A DNA stretch of 51,432 bases from Actinomycetota bacterium (GTDB lineage: Bacteria; Actinomycetota; Actinomycetes; Mycobacteriales; Micromonosporaceae). The position numbers were made by a program, and so were the translations under genes. Positions 33,689 through 42,694 of this stretch are shown here, one piece after another. The DNA lies in the NCBI GenBank assembly GCA_005885555.1, contig VAWN01000001.1:45330-96761 (forward strand), in the 5' to 3' direction. The stretch's first letter is position 1, and every line of letters starts with the position of its first letter. Under the pieces are notes generated by a model. The model was not told the DNA's origin. It searched no databases and saw nothing but the letters and a program-made list of their open reading frames with translations.

Positions 33689-34569
33689 CGGACACCGCCG
33701 TACGGGTCGTCCTCCAGCAGGCGCAGCAGATAGCTGCCGTAGCCGCTCTTGGTCAGCGGCCCGGCCAGCGACCGCAGCTCGTCGTCGGAGATGAACCCGC
33801 GCCGCCAGGCCGCCTCCTCGACGCAGCCGATCTTCAGCCCCTGCCGCTCCTCGATCACCCGGACGAACTCCGAGGCCTGCACGAGCGACTGGAAGGTACC
33901 GGTGTCCAGCCAGGCGGTACCCCGGTCGAGCACGGTGACGGTGAGCCGGCCGCGGCGCAGGTACTCCTCGTTGACCCCGGTGATCTCCAGCTCGCCGCGC
34001 GCGCTCGGGGTCAGCTCCTTGGCGATCCGGACCACGTCGTTGTCGTAGAAATACAACCCGGGTACCACATACGTCGACTTCGGCCGGGCCGGCTTCTCCT
34101 CAATGGACAACACCCGCCCGTCCGGATCGAACTCGACGACGCCGTACCGGTGCGGATCGGCGACCGGATAGGCGAATATGCGTCCCCCGGACGGCTGACT
34201 GTGCGCACTCAACTGCCGGCCCAACCCGACACCGTGGAAGATGTTGTCGCCGAGAATCAGCGCCACCGGTTGGTCGCCGATGAAGTCCGCACCGATGAGG
34301 AACGCCTGCGCGATGCCTTCCGGATGGGGCTGCGTGGCATACGACAGCGCCAACCCGAACTGGCTGCCGTCGCCCAGCAGGCGCTGGAAGTGCGGCTGGT
34401 CCTCGGGTGTGGTGATGACGAGTACCTCGCGGATGCCGGCGGTGACCAGAGTGGTCAATGGGTAGTACACCATCGGCTTGTCGAAAATCGGCATCAGCTG
34501 CTTCGACATCGCCAGCGTGATCGGCCACAGTCGGGAGCCGGTGCCACCGGCGAGCAGAATTCCACGCAC
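33685..34569 (-). CDS. rmlA: Glucose-1-phosphate thymidylyltransferase
   Basis: A 294-residue protein from GTG 34569. [20 protein letters not shown] and [20 protein letters not shown] are the nucleotide-binding signature. [32 protein letters not shown] and [19 protein letters not shown] are conserved RmlA segments, as is the [20 protein letters not shown] loop. It makes dTDP-glucose, the first step to dTDP-rhamnose. Length matches the short RmlA class. It is divergent from rmlB with 46 bases between the starts. Confidence 0.94.
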   Translation of the reverse strand: MRGILLAGGTGSRLWPITLAMSKQLMPIFDKPMVYYPLTTLVTAGIREVLVITTPEDQPHFQRLLGDGSQFGLALSYATQPHPEGIAQAFLIGADFIGDQPVALILGDNIFHGVGLGRQLSAHSQPSGGRIFAYPVADPHRYGVVEFDPDGRVLSIEEKPARPKSTYVVPGLYFYDNDVVRIAKELTPSARGELEITGVNEEYLRRGRLTVTVLDRGTAWLDTGTFQSLVQASEFVRVIEERQGLKIGCVEEAAWRRGFISDDELRSLAGPLTKSGYGSYLLRLLEDDPYGGVR

Positions 34570-34579
34570 CTGCGCAGCC

Positions 34580-34607
34580 TAGACGGTCCGAGTCACCGGA
34601 CTACACT
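34580..34607 (+). promoter_or_regulatory. Probable promoter of rmlB, leaderless
   Basis: TAGACG at 34580-34585 and TACACT at 34602-34607 have a 16-base spacer. Transcription would start about 34614-34616, at the GTG of rmlB itself, and no ribosome binding site exists in front of that GTG. A leaderless mRNA is the natural reading. Confidence 0.5.
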
Positions 34608-34615
34608 CGCGACCC

Positions 34616-35593
34616 GTGAGGATTCTCGTCACCGGCGGCGCCGGTTTCATCGGGTCCGGCTATGTCCGGGCTGTTCTGGCCGACCAGTACCCGGGCGCTG
34701 CCGGCGCCGCGGTGACGGTGCTGGACGCGCTGACGTACTCCGGAAACCGCGCGAACCTTCCGGTGACGCATCCCCGACTCACCTTCGTGCAGGGCGACAT
34801 CGGCGACGCCGGTCTGGTTCGCGACCTGTTGCCGGGTCACGACGTCGTTGTCCACTTCGCCGCCGAGTCGCATGTGGACCGTTCGATCGCCGGCGCCGTA
34901 CCGTTCGTGACCACCAACGTGCTCGGTACCCAGGTGCTGCTCGACGCGGCGCGCACGGCCGGGGTCGGCCGGTTCGTGCACGTGTCCACCGACGAGGTGT
35001 ACGGCTCGATCGAGCACGGCTCGTGGACCGAGGAGTGGCCGCTCGCGCCGAACTCGCCGTACGCCGCCTCGAAGGCCGGCTCCGACCTGCTGGCGCTGGC
35101 CGCGCACCGCACCCACGGCGTGGACGTCGCGGTCACCCGCTGCTCCAACAACTACGGGCCGCACCAGTTCCCGGAGAAGGTGATCCCGCTGTTCGTCACC
35201 AACCTGCTCGACGGCAGGAAGGTGCCGCTGTACGGCGACGGCGGCAACATCCGCGACTGGTTGCACGTGGAGGACCACTGCCGCGGCATTGAGCTGGTCC
35301 GGGAGAAGGGCCGGCCCGGCGAGGTGTACCACATCGGTGGCGGCACCGAGCTGACCAACCGGGAGCTGACCGAGCGGCTGCTGGCCGCCTGCGGCGCCGG
35401 CTGGGACATGGTGCAGCCGGTACCCGACCGCAAGGGCCACGACCGCCGGTACTCCCTGGACATCACGAAGATCCGCGAGGAGCTGGGGTACGTCCCGCGG
35501 ATCGGCATCGAGGCGGGCCTGGCCGGCACGGTCGCGTGGTACCGCCAGAACCGCGACTGGTGGGAGCCGCTCAAGGCGCGGGACGCCGGCTGA
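34616..35593 (+). CDS. rmlB: dTDP-glucose 4,6-dehydratase
   Basis: A 325-residue extended SDR from GTG 34616. MRILVTGGAGFIGSGYVRAV is the NAD site. HFAAESHVDRSI, STDEVYGSIEHGSW and YAASKAGSDLLALA give the RmlB-specific active-site context (Asp-Glu after Thr, YxxxK). NNYGPHQFPEKVIPLFVTNL, GNIRDWLHVEDHC and RKGHDRRYSLDITKIREELG are diagnostic. It converts dTDP-glucose to dTDP-4-keto-6-deoxyglucose. Its TGA stop overlaps the ATG of rmlD (TGATG). Confidence 0.95.
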   Translation: MRILVTGGAGFIGSGYVRAVLADQYPGAAGAAVTVLDALTYSGNRANLPVTHPRLTFVQGDIGDAGLVRDLLPGHDVVVHFAAESHVDRSIAGAVPFVTTNVLGTQVLLDAARTAGVGRFVHVSTDEVYGSIEHGSWTEEWPLAPNSPYAASKAGSDLLALAAHRTHGVDVAVTRCSNNYGPHQFPEKVIPLFVTNLLDGRKVPLYGDGGNIRDWLHVEDHCRGIELVREKGRPGEVYHIGGGTELTNRELTERLLAACGAGWDMVQPVPDRKGHDRRYSLDITKIREELGYVPRIGIEAGLAGTVAWYRQNRDWWEPLKARDAG

Positions 35594-36441
35594 TGCGCTG
35601 GCTGGTCACCGGCGCGGGCGGGATGCTCGGCCGCGACCTGTGCACGGTGCTGGCCGAGGCGGGCGAGACCGACGTCGTCGCGGCCACCCACGACGTCCTC
35701 GACATCACCCACGCGGCCGCGGTACGCGCCGCGGTCGCCGGCTGCGATGTCGTCGTCAACGCGGCCGGGTGGACCGACGTCGACGGTGCCGAGGCGGCGG
35801 AGCAGGCGGCGACGGCGGTCAACGGGTACGGGGTCGCGGTGCTCGCCGAGGCGGCCGGCCCGCGGCTGTTCCAGATCTCCACCGACTACGTCTTCGACGG
35901 CACCGCCACCGCGCCGTACCCGGAGGACGCGCCGACCGCACCGCTCAACGCCTACGGGCGCGGCAAGCTGGTCGGGGAGCGGGCCGCGCTTGCCGGCGGC
36001 GGGTTCGTGGTGCGCACCGCCTGGCTCTACGGCGCGCACGGCCGCAACTTCGTCGGCACGATGCTGCGGCTGGCGTCCGAGCGGGAGACCGTCGACGTGG
36101 TCGCCGACCAGGAGGGGCCGCCGACGTGGTCCTATGCGCTGGCCGCGCAGCTGGTCGCCCTGGCCGGGGCGGCGGCGGCCGGTCACGCGGCGCCGGGGAT
36201 CTATCACGGTACCGCCGGCGGCCAGACCACCTGGTACGGCCTGGCGCGGGCGGTCTTCGCCGAGGCCGGGCTGGATCCGGCACGGGTGCGCCCGACCACG
36301 AGCGACCGGTTCGTCCGGCCGGCCCCGCGGCCGACCTTCAGCGTGCTCGGCCACGAGCGCTGGCACGGTACCGGGGTGCCGCCGCTGCCCGGCTGGCGCG
36401 CGATGCTCACCGCGGCGATGTCCCGCGTGCTGATCCCCTGA
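35593..36441 (+). CDS. rmlD: dTDP-4-dehydrorhamnose reductase
   Basis: A 282-residue protein from ATG 35593, overlapping the rmlB stop by one base. MRWLVTGAGGMLGRDLCTVL, VVNAAGWTDVDGAE, FQISTDYVFDGTATAPYPED and NAYGRGKLVGERA (YxxxK) are RmlD signatures, with RTAWLYGAHGRNFVGTMLRL further on. It reduces the 4-keto group to give dTDP-L-rhamnose with NADPH. The stop lies inside the first copy of an 18-bp tandem repeat, and the 3' end is shared with the tail of the decayed gene on the other strand. Confidence 0.92.
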   Translation: MRWLVTGAGGMLGRDLCTVLAEAGETDVVAATHDVLDITHAAAVRAAVAGCDVVVNAAGWTDVDGAEAAEQAATAVNGYGVAVLAEAAGPRLFQISTDYVFDGTATAPYPEDAPTAPLNAYGRGKLVGERAALAGGGFVVRTAWLYGAHGRNFVGTMLRLASERETVDVVADQEGPPTWSYALAAQLVALAGAAAAGHAAPGIYHGTAGGQTTWYGLARAVFAEAGLDPARVRPTTSDRFVRPAPRPTFSVLGHERWHGTGVPPLPGWRAMLTAAMSRVLIP

Positions 36442-36878
36442 AGAAGTCCGCTCCCCTGAAGAAGTCCGCGACGACCTGACCGGCGTCGAAGTCGCGGGAG
36501 GTCTTGCCGACCACGCTCTCCGGCAGGTACTGCAACCCGCCCGGCCAGGTGTGCCCGCCGCCGGTGACGGTGTAGAGCCGCACCTGCCCGTCGCACCTGC
36601 TACGGGTCGTCGTGGCCGTGCCGACGGCTCCGGGCGACGGGCGGCGTGGTGCAGCCGTCCAGCTTCGCCCACAGCGCCGCGGTGTCGGTACCGGTGGCGT
36701 CAGCCCGTAGGTGGCCACCAGTTCGCCGGGAGTCGGCGAGTTCGGCGTTGAACGACTCCATGAAGCCGTACATCGCCTGCAGGTCGGTCGGGGACCAGGC
36801 CGGGCGGTCCGGGGTGGCCCGGCCGGTCATCGCGTCGTAGTCGAGCTGCGAGTTATACACCATGATCATGTATTTCAT
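36407..36878 (-). pseudogene. Composite pseudogene: YCII-like front joined to PHB-depolymerase-like tail
   Basis: An ATG at 36878 with GAGAGG upstream starts MKYMIMVYNSQLDYDAMTGR and continues through MYGFMESFNAELADS, the N-terminus of a YCII/DGPF-type protein. Near 36727 the sense frame changes: the next frame gives GELVATYGLT. After that comes ADATGTDTAALWAKLDGC (frame 1), then RCDGQVRLYTVTGGGHTWPG (frame 2), the C-terminal lipase-like part of PHB-depolymerase/LpqC-type esterases with its catalytic His (GGGHTWPG). So two unrelated gene ends have been joined, with at least two single-base frame changes. Gene content is read directly; the deletion that joined them is inferred. Confidence 0.7.
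36434..36469. repeat. 18-bp perfect tandem repeat at the rmlD stop
   Basis: TCCCCTGAAGAAGTCCGC occurs at 36434-36451 and again at 36452-36469. The rmlD stop TGA is in the first copy. On the minus strand it encodes the duplicated DFFRGADFFRG at the end of the depolymerase-like remnant. Confidence 0.9.
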
Positions 36879-37043
36879 GACCGTTTCCTCTCCGCCGGCA
36901 CCCGTGCGGTGCCGCTCATCTGTGACGTCGAGGCCACCGACCGGTACCGGACACTCTCAGCACCATCACTTTCCGGGTCGGCCGCGCGGGGCGGTGGTAA
37001 TGTCCGGCTTGCTTTGAGCGCCGCGCTGTAAAGGACGCAGAAC

Positions 37044-39530
37044 GTGACGGAAGTCCGACCTGGCCCCAGACCGCCCAGCGTGGGCGCGACCCGCGAGGAC
37101 TTCGAGCAGGACCTGGTCGGGAACCTGTACTACCAGCGCGGGACGGCCATCGAGTCGGCCAGCCGGCAGGACGCCTACCAGTCACTCGCGCTCACAATCC
37201 GTGACCAGCTGATCGACCGGTACGCCCGGACGACGGCGGTCCACTACGCGACCAACCCCCGGTTCGTGTACTACCTGTCCGCCGAGTACCTGCTCGGCCG
37301 GCAGCTGCCCCAGAACGTGCTGTACACCGACACCGGGAAGTGGCTGGACCCGGTGCTGCGCAACTACGGGCTGTCCTACGAGGAGCTGGAGGGGTTCGAC
37401 GTCGAGCCGGGCCTCGGCAACGGTGGCCTCGGCCGGCTCGCCGCCTGCATCCTCGACTCGCTGGCCACGTCGGACATCCCCGCGGTCGGGTACGGCATCC
37501 GCTACGAGTTCGGCATCTTCAAGCAGACGTTCCGCGACGGCGCCCAGGTCGAGCGGCCCGACGACTGGACGTTCTACGGAAACCCGTGGGAGTTCGCGGC
37601 TCCCGACGACCGGCAGGTGGTCGGCTTCTACGGCACGACCGAGCCGGTCGAGGGCGACGCGAGCGGGCTGCGCCGGCGGTGGCTGCCCGGCGAGACGGTA
37701 CGCGGCGAGCCGAGCCACATGCTCGTCCCGGGATTCGGCACCCAGACGGTGAACATCATCCGGCTCTGGCGGGCCCGCGCGACGCGGGAGTCGTTCGACC
37801 TCGAACGGTTCGAGGTCGGCCAGTACGCCGAGGCGGTCGAGGACATCGTCCGGTCGGAAAGCATCACCAAGGTGTTGTATCCCAACGACAGCACCGAGCT
37901 GGGCCGGGAACTGCGGCTGAAGCAGCAGTACTTCATGGTGTCGTGTTCGCTGCGCGACATCATCCGGCGGTTCCGGTTGCGCAACAGCGACTGGGACGCC
38001 TTCCCGGACAAGCTGGTGATTCAGCTCAACGACACCCATCCGGTGCTGGCCGTCGCCGAGCTGATGCGGCTGCTGGTCGACGAGGACGGGCTGGACTGGG
38101 GCCACGCGTGGTCGATCACCCGGCGCACGTTCGCATACACCTGCCACACGCTGCTGCCGGAGGCGTTGGAGACCTGGCCGGTCGCGCTGGTGCAGCGGCT
38201 GCTGCCAAGGCACATGGAGATCATCTATCTGATCAACCACTTCTTCCTCGAAGAGGTCGCCCGGCGGTACCCGGGCCGGCCGGACAAGCTGCGCCGGCTG
38301 TCCATCATCCAGGAGGCGCCGGAGCGGCGGGTACGGATGGCGCACCTTGCGGTGGTGGGTAGTTCCGCGGTCAACGGCGTGGCCGAGCTGCACTCCGAAC
38401 TGCTGGCCGCCACGACGCTGTACGACCTCGCGCAGTACTGGCCGGACAAGTTCCACAACGTCACCAACGGGGTCAGCCCGCGGCGGTTCATGCAACTGGC
38501 CAACCCACGCCTGGCCGAACTGGTCAGCGAGCGGCTCGGCGGCACCGGCTGGCTGCGCGACCTGGAACAGTTGAGCGGACTGGCGGCGGCCGTGGACGAT
38601 CCCGCGTTCCGCGAGCGGTGGCGCGCGGTGAAGCGGCGCAACAAGCAGGACCTCGCGGCATACGCGGCGAAGACCATCGGCGTCAGGGTGGATCCGGACG
38701 CGCTCTGCGATGTGATGATCAAGCGGTTCCACGAGTACAAGCGGCAGCTGTTGAAGGTGCTGCATGTCGTCACGCTGTACAACCGGATCCGCAACGGTAA
38801 CGCCGCCGGGCTCGTGCCGCGCACTGTTGTATTCGCCGGAAAGGCAGCACCCGGGTACGCGTTGATGAAACACCTCATGCGGTTGGTCAACGGGGTCGCC
38901 GACACCATCAACACCGACCCTGAGGTGTCCCGGTACGTCACTGTTGCTTTCCTGCCCGACTACAACGTGAGCCGCGCCGAGCTGATCGTGCCCGCGGCCG
39001 ACCTGTCCGAGCAGATCTCGTTGGCCGGCAAGGAAGCCTCCGGTACCGGCAACATGAAGCTCGCGCTCAACGGCGCGGTCACCATCGGTACCCTCGACGG
39101 CGCGAACATCGAGATCCGTAACCGGGTCGGCGGGCAGAACTTCTTCCTCTTCGGGCTCGACGCCGAACAGGCGACGACGCTGCGCCGGCACGGGTACCGG
39201 CCACGTTCTTTCTACGAGCAGGACAAGGAGCTGCACGCCGCGATCGACGCGATCGCCGCCGGTGCCTTCTCCGACGGCGACCGGGACGCGGTCGCGCCGC
39301 TCGTCGACACGATCCTCAACGTCGACGAGTACCTCGCCCTCGCCGACTACCGGTCCTATGTGGACTGTCAGGAGGCCGTTGCCGAGGCGTGGCTGGATGC
39401 CGAGCGGTGGACGACGATGTCGATTCTCAACACCGCGCGGTGCGGATTCTTCTCATCCGACCGCACGATCCGTGAGTACTGTGAACGCATCTGGCACGTC
39501 GACCCGGTCCGGGTGTCCGGTAACCGGTAA
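37044..39530 (+). CDS. glgP: Glycogen/starch phosphorylase
   Basis: An 828-residue protein from GTG 37044, with AAAGGA about ten bases upstream. It is the classical GT35 phosphorylase: [113 protein letters not shown], and the PLP site [14 protein letters not shown] with Lys672 as Schiff-base lysine. It releases glucose-1-phosphate from glycogen or maltodextrin. That product is the substrate of the two nucleotidyltransferases in the neighbouring locus, which is a metabolic but not necessarily regulatory link. Confidence 0.96.
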   Translation: MTEVRPGPRPPSVGATREDFEQDLVGNLYYQRGTAIESASRQDAYQSLALTIRDQLIDRYARTTAVHYATNPRFVYYLSAEYLLGRQLPQNVLYTDTGKWLDPVLRNYGLSYEELEGFDVEPGLGNGGLGRLAACILDSLATSDIPAVGYGIRYEFGIFKQTFRDGAQVERPDDWTFYGNPWEFAAPDDRQVVGFYGTTEPVEGDASGLRRRWLPGETVRGEPSHMLVPGFGTQTVNIIRLWRARATRESFDLERFEVGQYAEAVEDIVRSESITKVLYPNDSTELGRELRLKQQYFMVSCSLRDIIRRFRLRNSDWDAFPDKLVIQLNDTHPVLAVAELMRLLVDEDGLDWGHAWSITRRTFAYTCHTLLPEALETWPVALVQRLLPRHMEIIYLINHFFLEEVARRYPGRPDKLRRLSIIQEAPERRVRMAHLAVVGSSAVNGVAELHSELLAATTLYDLAQYWPDKFHNVTNGVSPRRFMQLANPRLAELVSERLGGTGWLRDLEQLSGLAAAVDDPAFRERWRAVKRRNKQDLAAYAAKTIGVRVDPDALCDVMIKRFHEYKRQLLKVLHVVTLYNRIRNGNAAGLVPRTVVFAGKAAPGYALMKHLMRLVNGVADTINTDPEVSRYVTVAFLPDYNVSRAELIVPAADLSEQISLAGKEASGTGNMKLALNGAVTIGTLDGANIEIRNRVGGQNFFLFGLDAEQATTLRRHGYRPRSFYEQDKELHAAIDAIAAGAFSDGDRDAVAPLVDTILNVDEYLALADYRSYVDCQEAVAEAWLDAERWTTMSILNTARCGFFSSDRTIREYCERIWHVDPVRVSGNR

Positions 39531-39541
39531 CTGCCGTCTGT

Positions 39542-40654
39542 TCAGGAGCCTCCGGCTTCGGGTTCGCGCGTCGTGGAGACGGTACCGATGGCTTCGGCGC
39601 GCTTGACCACGTCGGTGGCGAGTCTCTCGCTGAACCCCGCGGCGAACCCGGTGATGGCGGCCAACCCGAAGGCCGAGCTCGCACTCGCCGTCACGGTCGC
39701 CGAGCCGAGCACGCCTGCGACGATGCCGAGATAGGCCACCACACCGAACGTCGAGCCGACGAGGGGACGCAGTGAACCCAGCGCCATCAACCGCATCCGC
39801 GACGGCGTGAAGGTCAGCGTGACGCCGTCGGCGGAGATCCGCTGGAACACGCTTGTCACCGCGCCCAGGGCACCGAAGACCAGCGCGCCGACGAGTCCGG
39901 CGGTGCTGATGAGTTTCGGCCAGTACTGCGCGGTCGCGATGCCGAGGAGAGTCGACAGCACGAAGGCGAGTACCGCCCCGGCCAGTACCCCCTGGAAGTA
40001 GGTGAAGCCGCCTTCCCGCTCGATCGTCTTGCCGACCACCCGCTCGGCCTCGGCGACCTCCTGCGCGGCGGCCTTGATGAGCTGACTGTCCTTCGTGGCA
40101 TCCGGTGCCGCCGCTTCGTCGGCCGCCCGGAGCACCCGGGTCATCGCCGAGAACGCCATGTCCGTCGCGACCCGCAGATCGGATACCGTCGACGCCCGGC
40201 CGCCGAGCGCCGAGTTGGCGCGTACCGCCAGCACGTTGCACCGGTGCTCCAGCGCGGCGAGTTCCGGCGTCGCCCGGTTCAGCGTCGTGTACAGGGTGTG
40301 CGTCGTGACGTGCCGCCGGCCTCTCTTCTCCGTGCGTTCGGTCAGGGCGCAGCCGGCGATGATGTTGCCACAGTAGAAGGCGTTGAGAAGCTGGCCGTTC
40401 TGGTCGACGAACTTGCGGCGTAGGGCCACCTCCGCCGCCCGGGCTTCGGCACGGTACTCGAGGTCCGCCGTCGCCTGGCGCGCGTCAATGACCTTCGCGA
40501 AGGTGACCAGGATTCCTGGTGCCAACTGGTCCCACAGGTCCGGCAGGCGTACCGGCCCGTCCCAGCCGTACTCGGCGGGGGAGACGTCCGGTACGGGGGT
40601 CGGCGGCGTCGGCGGGCTCGACGGTGCGGGCGCGGGTTCGGCGGTGGCTACCAT
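39542..40654 (-). CDS. Membrane protein of unknown function
   Basis: A 370-residue protein from ATG 40654, overlapping the stop of the preceding 61-residue gene by 7 bases. A Pro/Ala-rich N-terminus is followed by a ~200-residue cytoplasmic part with Cys pairs (FYCGNIIAGCALTER) and a predicted helix (AADEAAAPDATKDSQLIKAA). Four hydrophobic segments follow: FQGVLAGAVLAFVLSTLLGI, LVGALVFGALGAVTSVF, VVAYLGIVAGVLG and FGLAAITGFAAGFSERLATD. The GFAAGFSER ending is a motif I have seen in uncharacterised bacterial membrane proteins, but no function can be assigned. It converges with glgP at the 3' end. Confidence 0.7.
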   Translation of the reverse strand: MVATAEPAPAPSSPPTPPTPVPDVSPAEYGWDGPVRLPDLWDQLAPGILVTFAKVIDARQATADLEYRAEARAAEVALRRKFVDQNGQLLNAFYCGNIIAGCALTERTEKRGRRHVTTHTLYTTLNRATPELAALEHRCNVLAVRANSALGGRASTVSDLRVATDMAFSAMTRVLRAADEAAAPDATKDSQLIKAAAQEVAEAERVVGKTIEREGGFTYFQGVLAGAVLAFVLSTLLGIATAQYWPKLISTAGLVGALVFGALGAVTSVFQRISADGVTLTFTPSRMRLMALGSLRPLVGSTFGVVAYLGIVAGVLGSATVTASASSAFGLAAITGFAAGFSERLATDVVKRAEAIGTVSTTREPEAGGS

Positions 40655-40833
40655 TTGCGGGACGTGCCGCCATCCGCGCGGAACCAGCCACCGTCCTCGT
40701 CGGGGTCCGGCTCGGGACTGATGATCGGGCCGTCCGGTGGCTCGCCGGCCGGATCGCGTGGGGTACCGGTGCCCGGGTCTTCGGGCGTGGGATCGGTACG
40801 GGGTTCCTTGCCGCCTGTTTCTGGCTGACTCAC
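40648..40833 (-). CDS. Small acidic Pro-rich protein coupled to the membrane protein
   Basis: A 61-residue protein from GTG 40833 with GGGAGG eight bases upstream, a strong ribosome binding site that decides the start. The sequence is dominated by Pro, Glu, Asp and Gly (VSQPETGGKEP, then ISPEPDPDEDGGWFRADG) and ends RKW. It is probably disordered. The next gene starts inside its last codons (ATGGTAG), so translation is coupled. It may serve as a leader or partner of the membrane protein; no homolog is recognised. Confidence 0.6.
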   Translation of the reverse strand: MSQPETGGKEPRTDPTPEDPGTGTPRDPAGEPPDGPIISPEPDPDEDGGWFRADGGTSRKW

Positions 40834-40988
40834 GGCATCCTCCCGGGTTGCGACGACGTGCGACGTTACTGCCCGCCGGCCGGAACTGTCGTGGAGTTTC
40901 CGGACGGAGCACAGTCGAATCAAGGACAGATTGTCGGCTCGGGGGCGCCAGGTACGCCCGCCGGCCCACGCCGCGATGGGAACAGCCG

Positions 40989-41714
40989 TCAGACCAGGCG
41001 TTGACCGCCATCGACGTGGAGGACGGTACCGGTGATGTGCGCGTTGTCCATCAGCGCGACGAACGCCTCGGCCACGTCGGTGGGTCGGGCGACCCGGCCG
41101 ACGGGTAGCCGGGCGGCCATCTCCGCGAGCCGCTCGGCGCGCCGGTCGCCGGCGATCGTGTCCCACAGTGGGGTGTCCATCCAGCCCGGTGACACCGCGT
41201 TCACCCGGACCGGTGCCAGCTCCAGTGCCAGCGCGCCGACGAGTCCTTCCACCGCGGCATTGGCGGCAGCGGTTACGGACGAGCCCGGTCGCGGGCGGTG
41301 TGCTGGAATGCCCGAGGTGAGCGTGATCGAGCCGGTCGGTGGCAGGTGGCCGGCGGCGTACCTGCCGACCAGCCACGGGCCGAAGAACTTGGCGTCCATG
41401 ACCGCCCGCGCGTCGGTGAGCTGGAATCCGCCGAGCGGTCCGGTCGCCCGGGTCGCATCGGCCGCGGTGACGGCGATGTGGTGCACCGGTACCGATGCCT
41501 CCAGCCCCCGGCGGACCCCGTCCTCGTCGCGGATGTCCAGGACCTGGGTGCGCAACCGGTCCGGCGCGGCGCGCAGGTGGGCGGCCGCCGCGGCGAGGCG
41601 CTCGGCGGACCGGCTGGCGATGGTGACCTCGGCGCCGCCGGAAAGCAGCAGCCCGGCGAGTGCGAGCCCCAGCCCGGAGCTGCCGCCGATGACGAGTACG
41701 TGCCCGGTTGTCAT
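40989..41714 (-). CDS. SDR-family protein with degenerate catalytic motif
   Basis: A 241-residue protein from ATG 41714. The cofactor site HVLVIGGSSGLGLALAGLLL and the C-terminal VNAVSPGWMDTPLWDT and ITGTVLHVDGGQRLV are classical SDR segments. At the place of the catalytic YxxxK the sequence is TSGIPAHRPRPGSSVTAAAN, so Tyr is replaced by Ser and Lys by Asn, while the preceding Ser is kept. It may have lost dehydrogenase activity or use another mechanism. It is divergent from the MmyB-type regulator (about 100 bases between starts), a common arrangement in which the regulator controls the SDR gene. Confidence 0.82.
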   Translation of the reverse strand: MTTGHVLVIGGSSGLGLALAGLLLSGGAEVTIASRSAERLAAAAAHLRAAPDRLRTQVLDIRDEDGVRRGLEASVPVHHIAVTAADATRATGPLGGFQLTDARAVMDAKFFGPWLVGRYAAGHLPPTGSITLTSGIPAHRPRPGSSVTAAANAAVEGLVGALALELAPVRVNAVSPGWMDTPLWDTIAGDRRAERLAEMAARLPVGRVARPTDVAEAFVALMDNAHITGTVLHVDGGQRLV

Positions 41715-41815
41715 GCCGGCCAGCGTGGTACCGGGCCGGTGACGGCGGAAGGCTCGGCCGGGCCTGGCCCCGCCAGGGCCACCCCACCGCGGGGGTACGG
41801 TGCCAGACTGGCCCG

Positions 41816-42694
41816 GTGGGCAACGGCGCGACGTTGGGGGAGTTCCTGCGCAACCGGCGCGGCCGCCTGCGTCCGGCCGACGTCGGGCTACCCGGCGGCA
41901 TCGGACGACGGCAGACCCCCGGCCTGCGCCGTGCGGAACTCGCCGCGCTCGCCGGGGTGAGCGTCGACTATTACGTCCGGCTGGAGCAGGGTCGCGACAC
42001 CAATCCCGGTACCGGCGTTCTGGACGCGCTCGCCACCGCGCTGCGGCTGGACGACGACGAGCGGGCACACCTGCACCGGCTGGCCCGCGGCGGCCTGCCG
42101 CACCCGCGCAACGGCCTGCCGCACCCGCGCGGCGGCTCCGTTGCCGGTACCGTCCGGCCCGGCCTGCTGCGACTGCTGGACCTCGTACGGCCAGCCCCGG
42201 CCTACATCCTGGACCCGCTCAGCACGATCCTCGGGTACAACGCCGAGGGTGCCGGGCTCATGGCCGGACTCGTCGGGTGGCCGGTCGCACGGCGCAACCT
42301 GATCCGGTATGTGTTCACCCATCCGGAGGCCCGGGACGTGATCCTGTCGTGGCCGGAGATCACCGCGGACTGCGTCGCGGACCTGCGTACCGTCGCCGGC
42401 GCCGACCCCGCCTCGCCGCACCTGGCCACTCTCGTGGCCGACCTGTGCGCGGACAGCGCCGAGTTCGCCCGGCTGTGGCGACACTACGACGTGCGGGTCA
42501 ATACCGGCGGCCAGCGCCGGTTCCACCACCCGGCAGCCGGCGCGTTCGATCTCACCTCCGAGATCCTGACCGCGGTCGACGGCCGGCGGCTGCTCGTGTT
42601 CCACGCCGCTCCCGGCAGCCCCGCGCAGGAGGCGCTCAGGCTGTTGGCACTCCGTCACGATGTCGGCGGGGTCGGTCTGTCCTGGAGAGAATGA
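41816..42694 (+). CDS. XRE-type regulator with MmyB-like ligand domain
   Basis: A 292-residue protein from GTG 41816. The N-terminal helix-turn-helix reads TPGLRRAELAALAGVSVDYY followed by VRLEQGRDTNPGTGVLDALA, the standard opening of actinobacterial MmyB-type regulators. The C-terminal ~180 residues form the MmyB-like PAS-type ligand domain (AYILDPLSTILGYNAEGAGL, RRFHHPAAGAFDLTSEILTA). Such regulators usually control the divergent oxidoreductase gene. Its linker contains a duplicated GLPHPRNG-type heptapeptide from a 21-bp repeat. The 3' end overlaps the convergent LuxR gene by 40 bases. Confidence 0.9.
   Translation: MGNGATLGEFLRNRRGRLRPADVGLPGGIGRRQTPGLRRAELAALAGVSVDYYVRLEQGRDTNPGTGVLDALATALRLDDDERAHLHRLARGGLPHPRNGLPHPRGGSVAGTVRPGLLRLLDLVRPAPAYILDPLSTILGYNAEGAGLMAGLVGWPVARRNLIRYVFTHPEARDVILSWPEITADCVADLRTVAGADPASPHLATLVADLCADSAEFARLWRHYDVRVNTGGQRRFHHPAAGAFDLTSEILTAVDGRRLLVFHAAPGSPAQEALRLLALRHDVGGVGLSWRE
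42091..42132 (+). repeat. In-frame 21-bp tandem duplication
   Basis: 42091-42111 and 42112-42132 are identical except at the last two bases. They encode GLPHPRN and GLPHPRG between the HTH and ligand domains of the MmyB-type regulator. Confidence 0.85.

Noticed and set aside
36407-36718. An intact 103-residue gene ending in the depolymerase-like sequence
   Set aside because: Its first ~40 residues are an out-of-frame reading of the upstream remnant, and only the C-terminal part matches the esterase family.
37182-39236. A 684-codon open frame on the minus strand opposite glgP
   Set aside because: It mirrors the codon phase of the glycogen phosphorylase gene, is rich in Arg, Gln, His and Val without any domain, and the plus strand has a complete conserved enzyme.
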